Shown here one piece after another: positions 1 through 11,619 of a DNA stretch of 64,000 nt. Source of the stretch: Annulohypoxylon bovei var. microspora (taxonomy: Eukaryota > Ascomycota > Sordariomycetes > Xylariales > Hypoxylaceae); the NCBI GenBank assembly GCA_022836615.1, contig MU405250.1, positions 186,001 through 250,000 on the forward strand, given 5' to 3'. Within the stretch, counting starts at the first letter, position 1, and every line of letters starts with the position of its first letter. Below the pieces are notes generated by a model, which made no database searches, was not told the DNA's origin, and was given only the letters and a program-made list of their open reading frames with translations. Made by a program: the position numbers and the translations under genes.

Positions 1-644
1 CCGATGTTAAAATCGGTGACTTCCTAAGAGGAGGTTTAGTAGTAGTTTTTTTGTTTGGCGGCGCAACTTTCATCGCAAAGGTTCGGCGACTTGTTCGAGC
101 GCAATTTGGCTGCAGCCATCGCGAGATTCGAGTCGTCTGGTTATATGGTTGGATAGATTGGAAGGAGTTGCGAAATAGTATTATAGGCCGGGAACACCCC
201 CGACATATTGGAGCTGTCACCATTATGCCCTACAAGTTGGAATGTAAATACCCAGGTTAGCCAATTGGCCTGGGGTACGAGGCCAAATGAATAGTGACGA
301 TGTCATGGCCTTGTAAATTTACCTACTAGGTACTAGTATGTAAAGAATTGATAGAGCTTTGGTGGATCTCTTATCGATAGTGTATCGTAAGGTGGGTGGA
401 CCCATTGAATAGAATTGTAATCCCTGCAGCTGCTCTGGAAGTCCGGGCAGTTGTCGGAGCAGGAAACGGTAAAACTTTACAGCGTCCCTACCATTTCCGA
501 TATTATTCGGTTGAGGCCGGAGAATCCCCAACAAGCTTGACCGTTGCAATTATTCATAAGCTCCGATTTGGGGAATCCAACTTTGACGAGAGAGAAAAAA
601 AACAGCTCAATTGAGCTTCACTTTTTCTACTCTGAAAGTGAGCA
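1..644. other. intergenic, upstream of PDX1
   Basis: No coding region is supported here. Only short frames occur, and none resembles a known family or has convincing splice signals. The right end is the promoter and 5' leader of PDX1, with an A-rich stretch just before an open frame that continues into the gene. Confidence 0.5.
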
Positions 645-1978
645 ATGGCATCTTTTGCGACGGCTACCCGTCTATCTACACGGCTTGTGAGCCGACGGGT
701 TGCACAAGATGCCGCAACTCGAGGTATTTTGGTCTTTTCGGACCTCAGCCGTCTTGTGTAGCTAATTTCGAGCGCGCAGGTTTTCGCACATCCGCTGCTT
801 CGTTCGCGGCGCAAAACTTTACTATGCCCGCCCTATCACCAACTATGACGGAAGGCAATATCGCAAGCTGGAAGCTTAAGGAGGGAGACACGTTTTCTGC
901 CGGTGATGTCCTGCTCGAGATCGAAACGGATAAGGCGACTATGGACGTTGAGGCGCAAGATGACGGAGTCTTATTTAAAATAATGCAAGGGGACGGAAGT
1001 AAAAATATTCAAGTTGGCACTCGAATTGGTGTTGTTGCCGAGTCCGGAGACGACATTAGCACACTGGAGATCCCCGCCGACGAGAAGCCCGCGCAAAAAG
1101 AAGCCAAGAAGGAGGAGTCATCACCGCAGCAAGGGTCTCAGGGGGCCGCGCCCCAGAAACAAGCCGGTGGATCCAAGAAAACTGGTCAGAAGGCACCTCC
1201 GCAGAAATACCCTCTCTACCCATCAGTTGAGCACCTAATAAAGGAGCATAAGTTGGATGAATCGGTCATTAGCGAAATAATGCCTACAGGTCCTGCTGGA
1301 CGACTGCTAAAGGGTGATGTCCTCGCCTATCTCGGCAGCGTATCTTCTAGCAGGCCAGAGGAGATCAAGGCGCGCTTCGACCACAACTCGCACCTCGATC
1401 TCTCTAATATTAAGATCGCCGCTCCTAAGGAGGCGCCGAAGAAGGCGGAGAAGGCTACCGCGCCAAAAGCCCCTGTTCCGGAGGACGTAGTACTGTCATT
1501 ACCTATACTGCTAAAGTCCGTGATCCAAGCACAGAAAAAGATCGAGGACACATTCGATACTTTTATCCCACTGAATGTTTTTATTGAGAGGGCCACGGAA
1601 ATAGCTAACGACGGCCTACCTTTGCCGTCAAATTACAAACCATCGGCCGACGAGCTATTCAACCAAGTCTTAGGGCTAGATAAGGCTAGCTCGAAGGGTT
1701 CTCAGGGCCACTACATCCCACAAATCACCGCCGTGCCTTCGCCTTCCTTCACCGGCGTTGCGCCTAAGCCAAAATCCAAGGTCGACATTATCGATTTTCT
1801 AGCAGGCTCAGCGAAGCCTACGCCAAAGGCTCAAAGGACTAGCTTAGCCCCCAAGGTCAACGGCAGCTTTAGTACGCTCAGCATCACCGTGCCAAAGGCC
1901 GAGGAACTAAGAGCCAAGGCCTTCTTGCAAAGAGTGAAGTCCGTGCTGGAAGCAAACCCAGGTGGCCTTATCTTATGA
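645..1978 (+). CDS. PDX1: pyruvate dehydrogenase complex protein X component (E3-binding protein)
   Basis: Mitochondrial matrix protein that tethers dihydrolipoamide dehydrogenase (E3) to the E2 core of the pyruvate dehydrogenase complex. Proposed exons are 645-723 and 780-1978, giving 425 aa. The uninterrupted frame starts at 611, but splicing the 56-nt intron (724-779) onto the ATG at 645 gives a typical mitochondrial presequence rich in Arg, Ser and Thr and lacking acidic residues over the first 21 aa. This is why that start was chosen. Residues about 39-115 form a biotinyl/lipoyl domain with the lipoyl lysine in ETDKAT (K78). A Lys/Ala/Pro-rich linker follows, then a peripheral subunit-binding domain at about 172-212. 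The C-terminal half has no E2 acyltransferase catalytic domain, as expected for protein X rather than E2. It converges on the esterase gene. Confidence 0.9.
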
Positions 1979-2303
1979 GAAAAAGAAAATCCGAGGAAAA
2001 GGAACGCTGTAACTATAGAGCCTGTAATGTTGACATGGAAGCAGTGATAGACTATATTATTAGCAAGTATTTATACATTGTACATTTGACGATGTTTCAC
2101 CTGCGGATATCGCTATACTATTTACCGTGTTAGTTGGGTGAAATTTACTATATCGCGCACTTTTCTTAAAGCTGCTTGAGTGGAATGAGTCTATTCTATA
2201 TTCCTATTTTTAAATACTATATGGTTACAGGATACCGAACAACGCCCCAATATCAGCCCGAAAACTCGACTAGGTATATATTTGGCGCGGGAAAATCCCT
2301 TTC
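1979..2303. other. convergent 3' flanks of PDX1 and the CE5 esterase
   Basis: AT-rich spacer between two genes that read toward each other. It presumably holds both 3' UTRs. No further gene is visible. Confidence 0.5.
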
Positions 2304-3213
2304 TTACACGGAGCCCACCTTCTGCTTGACGAAAGCTAAGGCCTGCTGTCCGTAAATCTGGACATACTGCTGGTGGTGCTGCGCGTCGTTGCCGTTGGAG
2401 CAGTACGGGTCCTCGGCGTCGCAGTACGACTGGATGCGGTCCGAGTAGACGGGGCACGTGTAGCCCGAGGGGCGCGCGGCGAACTGGGTAGGTAAACCAG
2501 GTCAGTCTATGGAAGAAGAGACGAAGCGGTAGCAAGAAAAAAGAAAGGAAGAAGACTTACACCACCAGCCTTCGCCGTCCCGACATTGTAGGCCAGGCCC
2601 GGCACATTGCGCGGGTCGCCCATCAGGATGATGGCCTTGACCTTCTGCCCGACGTCTGTCGGCACCGGCGACGCCGCGCTGCTCATGCTGCTGCCGTCCG
2701 GCCCCCCGCAGAACGCGTCGTCCGTGATCTGCCCGCCCTGCGAGTACCCCACCATCACGATCGCGCTGTCTGGGCACTGCTTCGCGTACGCGGACACTTG
2801 GTCTGCCACTGCTTTGATGCCCGTTGTGACTGAGGAGCCGTAGGCGTCGCCGCCTGCCGCGGGGTCTGGGGAGGCTGGGGTTAGCGTCTGGCTCGTAAGT
2901 TGCTTTAAGGGTTTATTTTTATGTCTTATTTTTGTTTGTTTTATTTTATTTTTAGATTTCATTTAGAATGGAGAGGTTTCATCAAGGTACACCCCAGGCG
3001 CGTAAACTTACAGACGATAGCCTCGGACGTCGTGCCCGAGTACGCTCCCTGGATCAGCTGGATCATGGCCTGCGACGAGCCGTAGCCCTGCGGGACGGTC
3101 GACTCGCGCGCGCCGAAGACGTGCACCTTAGCGCAGGACTGCCGGGCTTCGAGGTCGCCGGATGGGGCGGCGAGGGCACCGGAGAGGAAAAGTAGGGGAG
3201 TTGAGACTTTCAT
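2304..3213 (-). CDS. secreted CE5 acetylxylan esterase / cutinase-family esterase
   Basis: Predicted extracellular serine esterase of carbohydrate esterase family 5, acting on acetylated xylan or cutin-like esters. Proposed exons are 3213-3012, 2874-2561 and 2483-2304 (231 aa), with introns of 137 and 77 nt carrying GTAAGT donors. A signal peptide (residues 1-16) ends at ALAAP and is followed by a short pro-segment. Family marks are VHVFGARESTVPQGYG, the nucleophile elbow GYSQGG (Ser112), and a C-terminal CDAEDPYC block (Asp197) followed by QHH (His208/209), which supply the catalytic triad. Length matches single-domain CE5 enzymes, and there is no carbohydrate-binding module. CE5 includes both acetylxylan esterases and cutinases. 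The overall pattern is closer to acetylxylan esterase, but the substrate cannot be fixed from sequence. The first acceptor (ending at 2875) is the only one nearby that keeps the frame. Confidence 0.85.
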
Positions 3214-3302
3214 CTTGGTGATCTTCAAAAGATGCCAATGCCTCGAGTCGGGTCGGTGGAATGGAATAGCAATTTCAGACAAAACGATGGCATCGCCGAT
3301 CG

Positions 3303-3310
3303 TTTATATA
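3303..3310 (-). promoter_or_regulatory. TATA box of the CE5 esterase
   Basis: Read on the minus strand this is TATATAAA, about 90 bp upstream of the esterase ATG. That is the usual TATA-to-ATG spacing for a regulated fungal gene with a short leader. Confidence 0.5.
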
Positions 3311-3775
3311 CCTAGGCACCCATAACTTTAGAAGCTCTGTTGTGGCCACGGTTCGCCGCCCCTTTTTACCCGGATGTCAACCTCGCATCCGGGGCTGCGG
3401 AGCCGGAAACAAGCTTAACAACCTTGCGGCGATCTCAAACGAGGCATCGCGGTTTCCCGAATAGGCAATGCTCGGAGGCAGATCTGAGGTAGTGGGTTTT
3501 CGCAGAACGCATAGTCTTGGAGTTGGTGGACAGGGGTCGTCGTTATGCATGTCGTTAGGGCTGTAACGTCAATCTAGATGCTACAGAGCCCCTGCTGCAT
3601 TCATTCTAGAGAATATGGGGTATCGGGGTTTTGGTAAAGATCTATAGTCTAATACTACTACCCTGCGGCAGCTTCTTTGTGGTTTTTAGTATAGCGTCTT
3701 ATATTAAGGGGCACATTCTGCGGGGCGCCCTTCCTGGTTATGACACGCATACGCGATGTAATGGCACATAGCCAA

Positions 3776-3812
3776 TACCTACCTACCTACCTAGGTAGGT
3801 ATTTAGGTAGGT
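3776..3812. repeat. CCTA/TAGG inverted tract
   Basis: Four CCTA-type units run into TAGG units, so the tract is self-complementary around the central CCTAGG (3790-3795) and could form a hairpin. It is one of several ACCTAGGT-centred sites in this window. Confidence 0.7.
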
Positions 3813-4727
3813 GTTTATTAAGCTAAGTTTTTCAACTATAATAAACTAGTTTTGAGTTAAAAATAGGTTACTCTATGATACTTATTCCTATATTTCCTAA
3901 AGTAAAGGAGAAGTCTTTTCATAATAACTTCTAACTATGGCCTATTTACAAAATAAAGGAAGTTGACATTACGGGTAACTACCTAGGTAGTTACTTATAT
4001 TCTATAGAATTATATAACCTCACGTAGAAATGGAGAAACAGGTATATCCACTCTGGTGTCTAATACACATGAGCTACAACATTTACCTCCAAAGATGTGA
4101 CAAATAGTTTCGAAACTAGACATCTAATTATCTGAACACCTGTAAGTCTCTAGAGAGGATCAGCGCATCAATTACTCTGCCGTTAAGGCCGTGAACGTAA
4201 CCGCCTAGTCGAGTACCGTTAGTGAGTGAGTCCTCAGTCGAATCCGTAGTAATATTAAAGTTAGCTCAGCAGCAGGAAAGGTGGCTTACACATTAATACA
4301 TCTTGGTATTATAAAGGTATTGGCTATGTGATTTTTGAGGCTCACGCACGTCTCAATAAGTAACGCCAGGGCGTAATTTAATATGAGAAAGTCCGCATTT
4401 TGCTGACTGACTTGAAGGCATCACGAACGCCTTTGGTCTGTTATCGTGTATCCCATTGGATGTTGAGGTACCATACCACGACGTCCCGTCCGCTACCATA
4501 TATAGCCGATTTGACCAATCGTAAGTGGGATGTGACACGCTTGTAGGGTTCATGATGGTCTATCGAAGCCGAGATGTCGTGTGACGAGCGATTTCATAGC
4601 CGGCGTACTTGAAATCCCATCTTCCTCCTACTACTTACACAAATCCTGTTCATAGACAGTGGTCCTCTAACACCACTAATACACTAGAAAGTGGTTTCAT
4701 TGACAACTAATATACTTTGATACTCTA

Positions 4728-5829
4728 ATGACCATGGCCTCGAAAGCCAAAACAGTTCGTCGACCTGGTCTTCTTGCTTGGGGAGAGATATGTAAGTGTT
4801 CCTTATAGAACCTCATGATGTCATTGCTGATAGGCCATAGTTCCCTGGCAAAGGTAAGTCATGTCACGTTGACACTGTCTATATGACTTATAATTCTCAT
4901 ATAGGGACAATGATTTCATTCTTACTGGTTATCGGTAAGAGCACAAATTCGGAGTTGTGTCTGTGAACGGCTGTATCTCATTTACAACAGATGTGCATCG
5001 TATTCTTACTCCAAAACTCTCTGGAGTATATTTGCTGTTCATAACGAGACAGGTATGAGGCCCAGTCTCGCGTTGGATCGTTTATGAATTGCTATACTGA
5101 TACATGAGTGCGATAGTAAACATTTGGTCACATCTCCTTGGTTCTATTTTCTTTGCCTCAGTGCTTTACCAATACCTCAAGTTGCTCACTGATTCGAAGG
5201 CGATTGTAATTCAAGATTTCATCGTATTGAGTGTCTACAACCTCAGTGTGACGGTCTGCTTCATTCTCTCGACCGTATTCCACACACTCTGCCACCATAG
5301 TCAGGAAATATGCAAATCCAGCAACCAACTCGACCACTTAGGCATAGTACTGGTTCTGTGGGGTGCTGGAATATCTGGCACTCATTTCGCCTTCTATTGC
5401 GATGAGTTCTTCCGCAACTCCTATTTCGGTCTCCTATCCAGCATCGCTCTGAGCTGCGGTATCTTCACGCTACGACCCGAGTTCAAGAAACCGGCATACA
5501 GGACCGCACGGTTTCTAATATACTGCTTCTTCGGAGCCAGCCTTTTCGTTCCTATAGTTCACGGATTGTCCAGATTCGGAAGAGTAGAGATGGGATTGTG
5601 GTCATTTCTTGGGCTTGCTCTTATCAACTTCACTGGAGCCGTTGTATATGTCGCGCGAGTACCCGAGCGTTGGTTTCCTGGAACGTTTGACTTACTAGGT
5701 CAGAGCCATAACTGGATGCACGTTTTGGTCGTAATGGGGGCGCTAGTGAGATTAAGAGGACTCCTGGAAGTTATTGCCCGATGGCAATTGCATGATGAGC
5801 AGTATGGGTTCTGTCTGAGCACATCGTAG
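4728..5829 (+). CDS. PAQR / Izh-type membrane protein (adiponectin-receptor, hemolysin III family)
   Basis: Seven-helix membrane protein of the PAQR family. Fungal members (Izh proteins) influence zinc and sterol/lipid homeostasis, and some have ceramidase-like activity. Proposed exons are 4728-4791, 4841-4853, 4905-4934, 4991-5052 and 5117-5829 (293 aa). The joined N-terminus reads LLAWGEIFPWQRDNDFILTG, then VHNETVNIWSHLLGS, which is the family signature. Zinc/active-site residues are visible: Ser/His in STVFH (H112), Asp in LDHLG (D129), and the C-terminal SHNWMH pair. The continuous frame from 5104 would start in the middle of intron 4 and lose the NET motif, so it was rejected as the start. 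ATG 4734 is an alternative start two codons later. Exon 2 is only 13 nt. The gene converges on the GH16 gene, 217 bp away. Confidence 0.87.
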
Positions 5830-6046
5830 AGGGGCTCATTTAAGATTTTTAGATTTGAAGTTAATAGGCTTCAACTGCTGATAAGGCTATAGGTATATTT
5901 CGAATGAAGTAAAGTCGAAATGGATGTACATTCTGATATTAACAACCTATTACAGCTCTAAATCCCAGAGAGCGGACATACAGGGTATAGAGATCGATAG
6001 TCCCAAGTTTCCGATGCTTTTATAAGACCCCACGCCTAGCCGCCGT

Positions 6047-7338
6047 CTACCAGAAGGCCAACGCCATAGTTAATATAGAGACCCAAAAACAAACGCCTCC
6101 GAAAACTCCATCCTGATCTAGCACTCTCGATGCAGCGCCCTGCAATAGAACTACAGTTCCCGTCTTTGTCGTCTCGTCGATACTGCAGATGTTGGCGCAG
6201 GAGTCATCATCTCTCTTTTCGAAATATCCGGGCAGGTTGGTGAAATCGCGCTTGCCCGATCCTGACTCGCCGGTGGTGTTATAGACGAGTTCAATCCATT
6301 GGACTTGGAGACGGGCTTCCGTCCCCACACTCATGTTACCAGTCCATGATCCGCCACTGTGTAACGTTAGCGAACTACCCCTTTATAGAAAATGGATTAC
6401 ATATAAAAGAATTGCGAGCTTAATATATTTGGCTCCGAAAATGTGGAATTTTTAAGGAAGAGTTGACTTCGGGATGCTTACTCTGACCAGACGTTAAAGA
6501 TGACCATGCTGGGATCACGGGGCGTCTGGAAGGATATAGAGGCGACTTGGTCACCGTCAATATACCAAGTCGTGTCATCTGGGCTCCAATCCATTCGATA
6601 CATGGCCCAGTTCGTCCAGTCTCGTTTATTTGGGATAGTGACGTTCCGAGTGGCTTCCTGAACATCGAGGCCCTTCGAAGTATATGAGGGCTGATTTGTA
6701 TATTGAATATGATCGGGCGGGTCGACTGTCCTGATTTCTAGATCCGATTCCTGAATCGTAGATAGCTCGGAAATGCCGCTCGGATCTTTATACGTAAACA
6801 TTGCTGTCACGGCACCCGGAGCACCTAACGTCCTCGCATACATTCTAACCGATAGGAAGTGATAGTCAAGAATAGTAGACTCGAACTCGCACGCCGACTG
6901 ATAGTCCTCAAGACGCGCCGTCCTTAGGGTTAAGAATGTTTCTGAATCGGCATCGTGGTCCCCATTCTTCTCGATATAGACGTTATTGAGCGAATGAACC
7001 ATTAAGGCGGAGGCATCGCTGTCATCGCTGTCTAATGCGGCACTGTTGTTCCAAGTTTGCAAGGTCCAATAGTCAGACCACTCGTCTGAAGAGAAGTACT
7101 CGCTAGTCACGCCCGCTTGACTGCTCTCATCAGGGTCGGTGATGAGACCCGGCACCCCAGCAACATCTGATCTATCTCGGAAATCGAAGAACTTGTGAGT
7201 TGTGAAGTAGTGGCCACTGCTTCCGTTGGTGAGATAGCAGTTACACTGATCGCCGCCAACTTCGGGGTAATCGGCCAAGGCTAACGGAACTAAACCGGTG
7301 ACGACCGCGAGTGGTCGAAAAAGCCTCGAGTGAACCAT
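6047..7338 (-). CDS. GH16-family glucanase-like protein, probably GPI-anchored
   Basis: Predicted secreted or wall-bound glycoside hydrolase family 16 protein (concanavalin-like jelly roll) acting on beta-glucan-type polymers. Proposed exons are 7338-6482 and 6356-6047 (388 aa), with an intron of 125 nt. A signal peptide (1-22) precedes a Cys-containing segment. The catalytic signature E-x-D-x-E is present as ESDLE (E197, D199, E201). The segment WAMYRMDWSPDDTTWYIDG is the typical GH16 strand after the active site, and the splice joins NVWS to DGGSWTGN as in homologues. The C-terminus ends in a hydrophobic segment after a small-residue region, compatible with a GPI signal, and several N-glycosylation sequons are present. 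The exact polymer (beta-1,3, mixed-linkage or wall transglycosylation) is not decidable from sequence. Confidence 0.85.
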
Positions 7339-9653
7339 CCCGACGTCTCTTATCCTTCACCCACGTGCGGTCTAAGCTCGAATTATTAAGCTGCTTAACG
7401 CAACGATGCCCAATATATACGTATGTATGCGCCGACTTCAAAGGAGCTAGCTTGAATTCGGAAAGGGGGGTCCGGTGTTGATGGTCACGTGTGGTCGAAA
7501 TCTCGTATATCTGAGAAAAACATGGTAGAACCGACCCAATGGTGAGGTAAGAACTAGAACCGAGAAAAATCGGGCTGAAGGAGAAAGAGGACAGAGAAAC
7601 AAATTATTTATCGACTGCAGTATATCCCCCAAGACAAATCAACGCGTCTAGCGAGACACGGACACAGGGATAGGATCATCCAAGAGTTTGAGATATCTAT
7701 GCAGGGCCGAATAAGAAGCTGTGATTACGACTCGTCGCGGAAGAGGAATCCGTGAAAGCAGTGCTATGATCAATGGTGTGAGTATGGCCCAAGGTAGCAG
7801 GGCTAAATGGGGAAAGGAATGCTGGATCAGTAGAATATGTTGTCAATGCACATTCGAAAGCTCGAGGTTCTTGGAGCTAGTTGTATTCTAGCCTATGTAT
7901 GTCTAGATAATAACCGATGGGTTCCCCCGTGGGTAAATAGTACGAATGCGACGCTGTGGCATGTTGGAGAGAAAGTTGTGATATTGTTATTTTGGATTCA
8001 AGCTGCTGAGCCACTACAAGAAACAAGAAGCCACTAGCTCAAGTTACGCCCATAGCCTTCTTAAGGTAGAGCAACTGGGCAACTGAAATGGGAATGTGAA
8101 ACTGTGCTCATATTAGGCTTCAAATGAAGTCAACTTTGACGATCGCTAAACCCTTGTATATTGAATGGGCTGAGGGACAGCTAGTACCTAACCTAGAAAA
8201 CAAGGGGCAGGGAATAGAAGATCTTTGACTGCGGCCCGCGTGCGACAGCACAGCTTTACCTGGTGTTCAGGTGGTATCGTGAGGTATCAGTTGCATTGCG
8301 GTGAGCTGCCCACGATGCCCACGGACAGCGTTTACCAACGATTCCTCGAGGTAGCACTCGGCCGACAGATATAGTGAGCTTGCGAAAATAAGAGCCAAGA
8401 GCCAAGAGGGCTGGCTTTGAGTGCTAAAGTGGAACGGGAGGCCTATTTCGTTTATGTGAGAGCCAATATATGCATGTCGTACAGCATGTGGGAATTAATG
8501 AACCACCTTTTAAGCCACATGTGGTCGGCGAATCGGATAGACTGCCCAGGTGTCTGGTTACTTCTGAGTATCGTGGCTTTCCTTGCCTTCTCGCTTATAT
8601 CCGTTTGGAAAAGATGAGAGGTACAGATAAAGAATATTGACTGTTCAGTTGAAATAAGAGTAGACCACATACTAGAGGCTCAAAGTTAGCTATGAGCTTG
8701 TTCAATAGGTAGGCATTAAATTTGCTAGAAGAGAATACCCGAGGTACATGTATCTACCTACCCTTGCATTAGCTTGAAGCCATGACTTGAGAGTTAGTAC
8801 TGGAAGTTAAGAATTTTTGTTTGGTCGGAACTCAAGCGCCGGACTCAGCTTGGCTAGAGAGGTAGGTAGGTAGTTGTCAAATCAAAGTGCCGGAGTTTTG
8901 GACCAACTGGAATCCAGATGTCATAAATATAGAATCCTTAAGGTTAGGGCTATGAAAGGTTATACTTTCCACACATCACCTGGGCAGTCCTTACATAAAA
9001 TATCAGCCCATATTAAAAGTTAAAATACCTGATGACAAAAAATAGAACAATAATTAACTCATCAACTCTCTTCTGTATGTATGTGCACTAACCAAAAGAG
9101 AAAATAAACATAATATTGTAAATAATATTGTAAATATTTCTGCAAGTTTCTCAATAGTGAATTTTGACTTGTTACTAAACATCTGAATGTAACATTTTAC
9201 TTTTAATAGCCAGTTTAGTACAAACACCGGGACGGATCTGTAGATCGCTGATCGTTTGTTACGTAGGTGTCCCGTGCACGTGAAAACCGGGATATCTTTT
9301 GAACCTTGGATCAAAATAATTCCGGCATCGGGAAGTACATAGGTACGTATGCAAGACCAGACGAACTTCCAAGTTATCCGAACCTTTCCCGTTCCGATAA
9401 CCGATAACATATTTCCAAAAGAAGGACTCGCATCAGCTGGTAAGGAGCTCTACGATGCATCATTACTATAACAATTCAGACTTGGCTTCGTCTCAGAATC
9501 GATTCAATTACGGTAACCCCCTAATAAAGCCGAATTAGCCGTGACTCTCCCGTCAGAATGTATCCATTCGACTCCCATTTACCGACTCGTCGTAGCTATT
9601 CCTAATAACATTCTCAATAGACCAAGTCTCCAAAATTCGTCTGGTCGCAAATC
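7339..9653. other. intergenic, no supported gene
   Basis: The first part is the GH16 promoter, with a TATATA motif near 7412. An ATG-less open frame on the minus strand (7648-7842) is discussed in the findings. The stretch around 9000-9200 is AT-rich. No complete gene can be supported. Confidence 0.45.
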
Positions 9654-10514
9654 ATGTCGTCGCAACCTACGTCACCCAGTTCGTCCGAAGTGGCTGACGA
9701 TCAGCCCAAGGATCGCATCCAATCCCTGTCCGCAGATGCTCAACCGAAGTCTCAGGATCTCAATCAAGAGAATTCTATCGAACATCAGTCATTTGACAAA
9801 ACAGATAGCGCCGCGCTAGAATCACTATCGAAATCTCCTCAATCATCTCAATCATCTCAATCGCAAGAATCTGGCGAGGCTTCGCCTATCCACTCTGCTG
9901 ACTCTGCTGACGCTGAGTCGAGCGCTCCTCCACTACCCAATGAACCACTACCCGCGACCGAGGATGATGGCTGGGACTTCCATTGGGATGCGGCGAGCAA
10001 TGCATACTTTTTTTACAATCGATATACCCACGAGACTACCTGGGAAAACCCCCGACTAAGGACAAATAATTCAACGTCGCAAGCAACCCCTTCCACCTCC
10101 AGCGCCCCCGAGCCTCCAAAGGACGAGAAACCACCCGCCGGAGGCTACAACCCAGCAATTCATGGTGACTACGATCCGAACGCGTGGTACGCGAAAACAG
10201 ACGAGGAGAAGGCATCGGGCCAAGGCGGCGCCGTTGACGCGTCGGCGGCATACGCGGCCATGGGCACGTTCAACCGGTTCACGGGGCGCTGGCAGGGCGA
10301 GGACCAGGCCTCGGAGCGGCACAACGACGAGGCCAAGTCGCGGCGGCAGATGAACGCCTTCTTCGACGTCGACGCCGCGGCTAACTCCCACGACGGCCGC
10401 AGCCTGAAGGCCGAGCGGTCGGGGAAGAAGCCCACCAAGGCCGAGCTCAAGCAGTTCAAGGAGAAGCGTCGCGCAAAGAAGGAAGAGAAGCGGCGCGCGT
10501 GGCTGAGGGACTAG
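9654..10514 (+). CDS. WW-domain protein, conserved fungal
   Basis: Intronless 286-aa protein. Residues 1-100 are Ser/Gln/Asp-rich and probably disordered, including a short SQSSQSSQS repeat. A single WW domain lies at about 104-134 (GWDFHWD, YFFYNRYTHETTWENP), with both signature tryptophans and the terminal proline. It would bind proline-rich partners. Downstream are the blocks YNPAIHGDYDPNAWY and GTFNRFTGRWQ, and a highly basic Lys/Arg/Glu C-terminus (KAELKQFKEKRRAKKEEKRR) that may bind RNA or act as a nuclear signal. WW proteins with such tails are often linked to RNA processing, but that is inference. The start is the first ATG of the frame, in the context AATCATGTCG. The coding part becomes GC-rich toward the 3' end. 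Confidence 0.85.
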   Translation: MSSQPTSPSSSEVADDQPKDRIQSLSADAQPKSQDLNQENSIEHQSFDKTDSAALESLSKSPQSSQSSQSQESGEASPIHSADSADAESSAPPLPNEPLPATEDDGWDFHWDAASNAYFFYNRYTHETTWENPRLRTNNSTSQATPSTSSAPEPPKDEKPPAGGYNPAIHGDYDPNAWYAKTDEEKASGQGGAVDASAAYAAMGTFNRFTGRWQGEDQASERHNDEAKSRRQMNAFFDVDAAANSHDGRSLKAERSGKKPTKAELKQFKEKRRAKKEEKRRAWLRD

Positions 10515-11619
10515 GAAAACCACGTGCTAGGGTCGGCTTTGAGACTACTACTGTCTCGGGACTGGTAGACCGGGGGGTGCGGGGGACAGATGGCTGCATT
10601 GTGCATCGAGTAAACGGCGTTGGTTGTGGTTCGCGTACAGGGGACGACGGGAGGTGGATGGCCTGACCTACTATGGCATACGAAGGCGTGGGTGCATTGC
10701 ATTTTCAGGAGAACGCCGCTCAACTCGTTCCAGAAGCCTCGCCTCTGATGAGCTTGGACAGTGGGCGCGCCTAGATCAAAACTCGTTCTTACGTTACATT
10801 TCGCTCGGATTATATACCCCAAATGATAAATTACTACTTAAAAATACCTACTTCCTTATAGGTGCTATACGTGGTTGAACTGTCGCGGGATGATGCGGGC
10901 TGTCCCATTTGGTAGGAGCCGCTTCCGTCATTATAGATTTCAAGGCTGTTTAATATCGGCACCGGACGACTACCTACCTTATAACAGGTACCTAGGTAAG
11001 CTTCGAAGGCTACCCGTCCCGTCCTGTGCCATACCGTATGATGTATTCGAGTTCCGAGCGAATAACCACTCCTGTTTGATCTACGGAATGATCTGGTTTA
11101 GAATGGGTTCTCTAACAAAAACACGTAATCTCCTATTCTTAGGATATAACACAATAATAGTCCATACGTGAGTTCGCTTAAATGAATTATATCTCACGAG
11201 ACATCCAAAGCTCCAGAAGTCACGAAGTCTGGCTGACACAATATGTTCGCATATAAAACACCAAGGAAGCGCCTATCTCGAAATATGCAATATACAACGG
11301 AGTCAAGACTCCATCCCGCCTGCGAGCAGCTCGCGTGACGACCCCCACGAACCTTAATATACGACGCTTACGCGGTCTGCCCTTGAGTAATATCTACACC
11401 GAAGCGACCTACGTGCCTTGCATCTGCACGATAAGGCAATTGACAGCTAGCCATGTCTCTCTCTGCCTTCGTCTATGTACTAGAGTCCCTTACCCAGGCG
11501 AGCAGGTACATGGCCATGTGGGATCTGTTTATCCGGAACAGGGCAGCGATCTCGCCAATTTACCGAGTGTGACGCCCCGCGTGTCGAGCTTTCGGTTCGT
11601 ACTCCTATTCGCCGGGCCC
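10515..11619. other. convergent spacer between WW-protein gene and RIX1
   Basis: Holds the two 3' flanks. Short frames are present on both strands but show no family resemblance. An ACCTAGGT palindrome sits near 10990. Confidence 0.45.

Larger units (their letters stand above)
3214..4727. other. intergenic region with AT-rich part and TAGG/CCTA repeats
   Basis: Spacer between two divergent genes. The proximal part holds the esterase promoter. The middle (about 3640-4330) is AT-rich and contains a CCTA/TAGG tract and a perfect 20-bp palindrome. No reading frame resembles a gene. Confidence 0.5.

Noticed and set aside
611..644. PDX1 starting at 611 as an uninterrupted frame
   Set aside because: The translated leader contains Cys/Asp/Glu and lacks a mitochondrial presequence. 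Splicing 724-779 onto ATG 645 gives a typical presequence.
10071..10523. 150-codon frame opposite the WW-protein gene
   Set aside because: Antisense composition artefact of a GC-rich coding strand.
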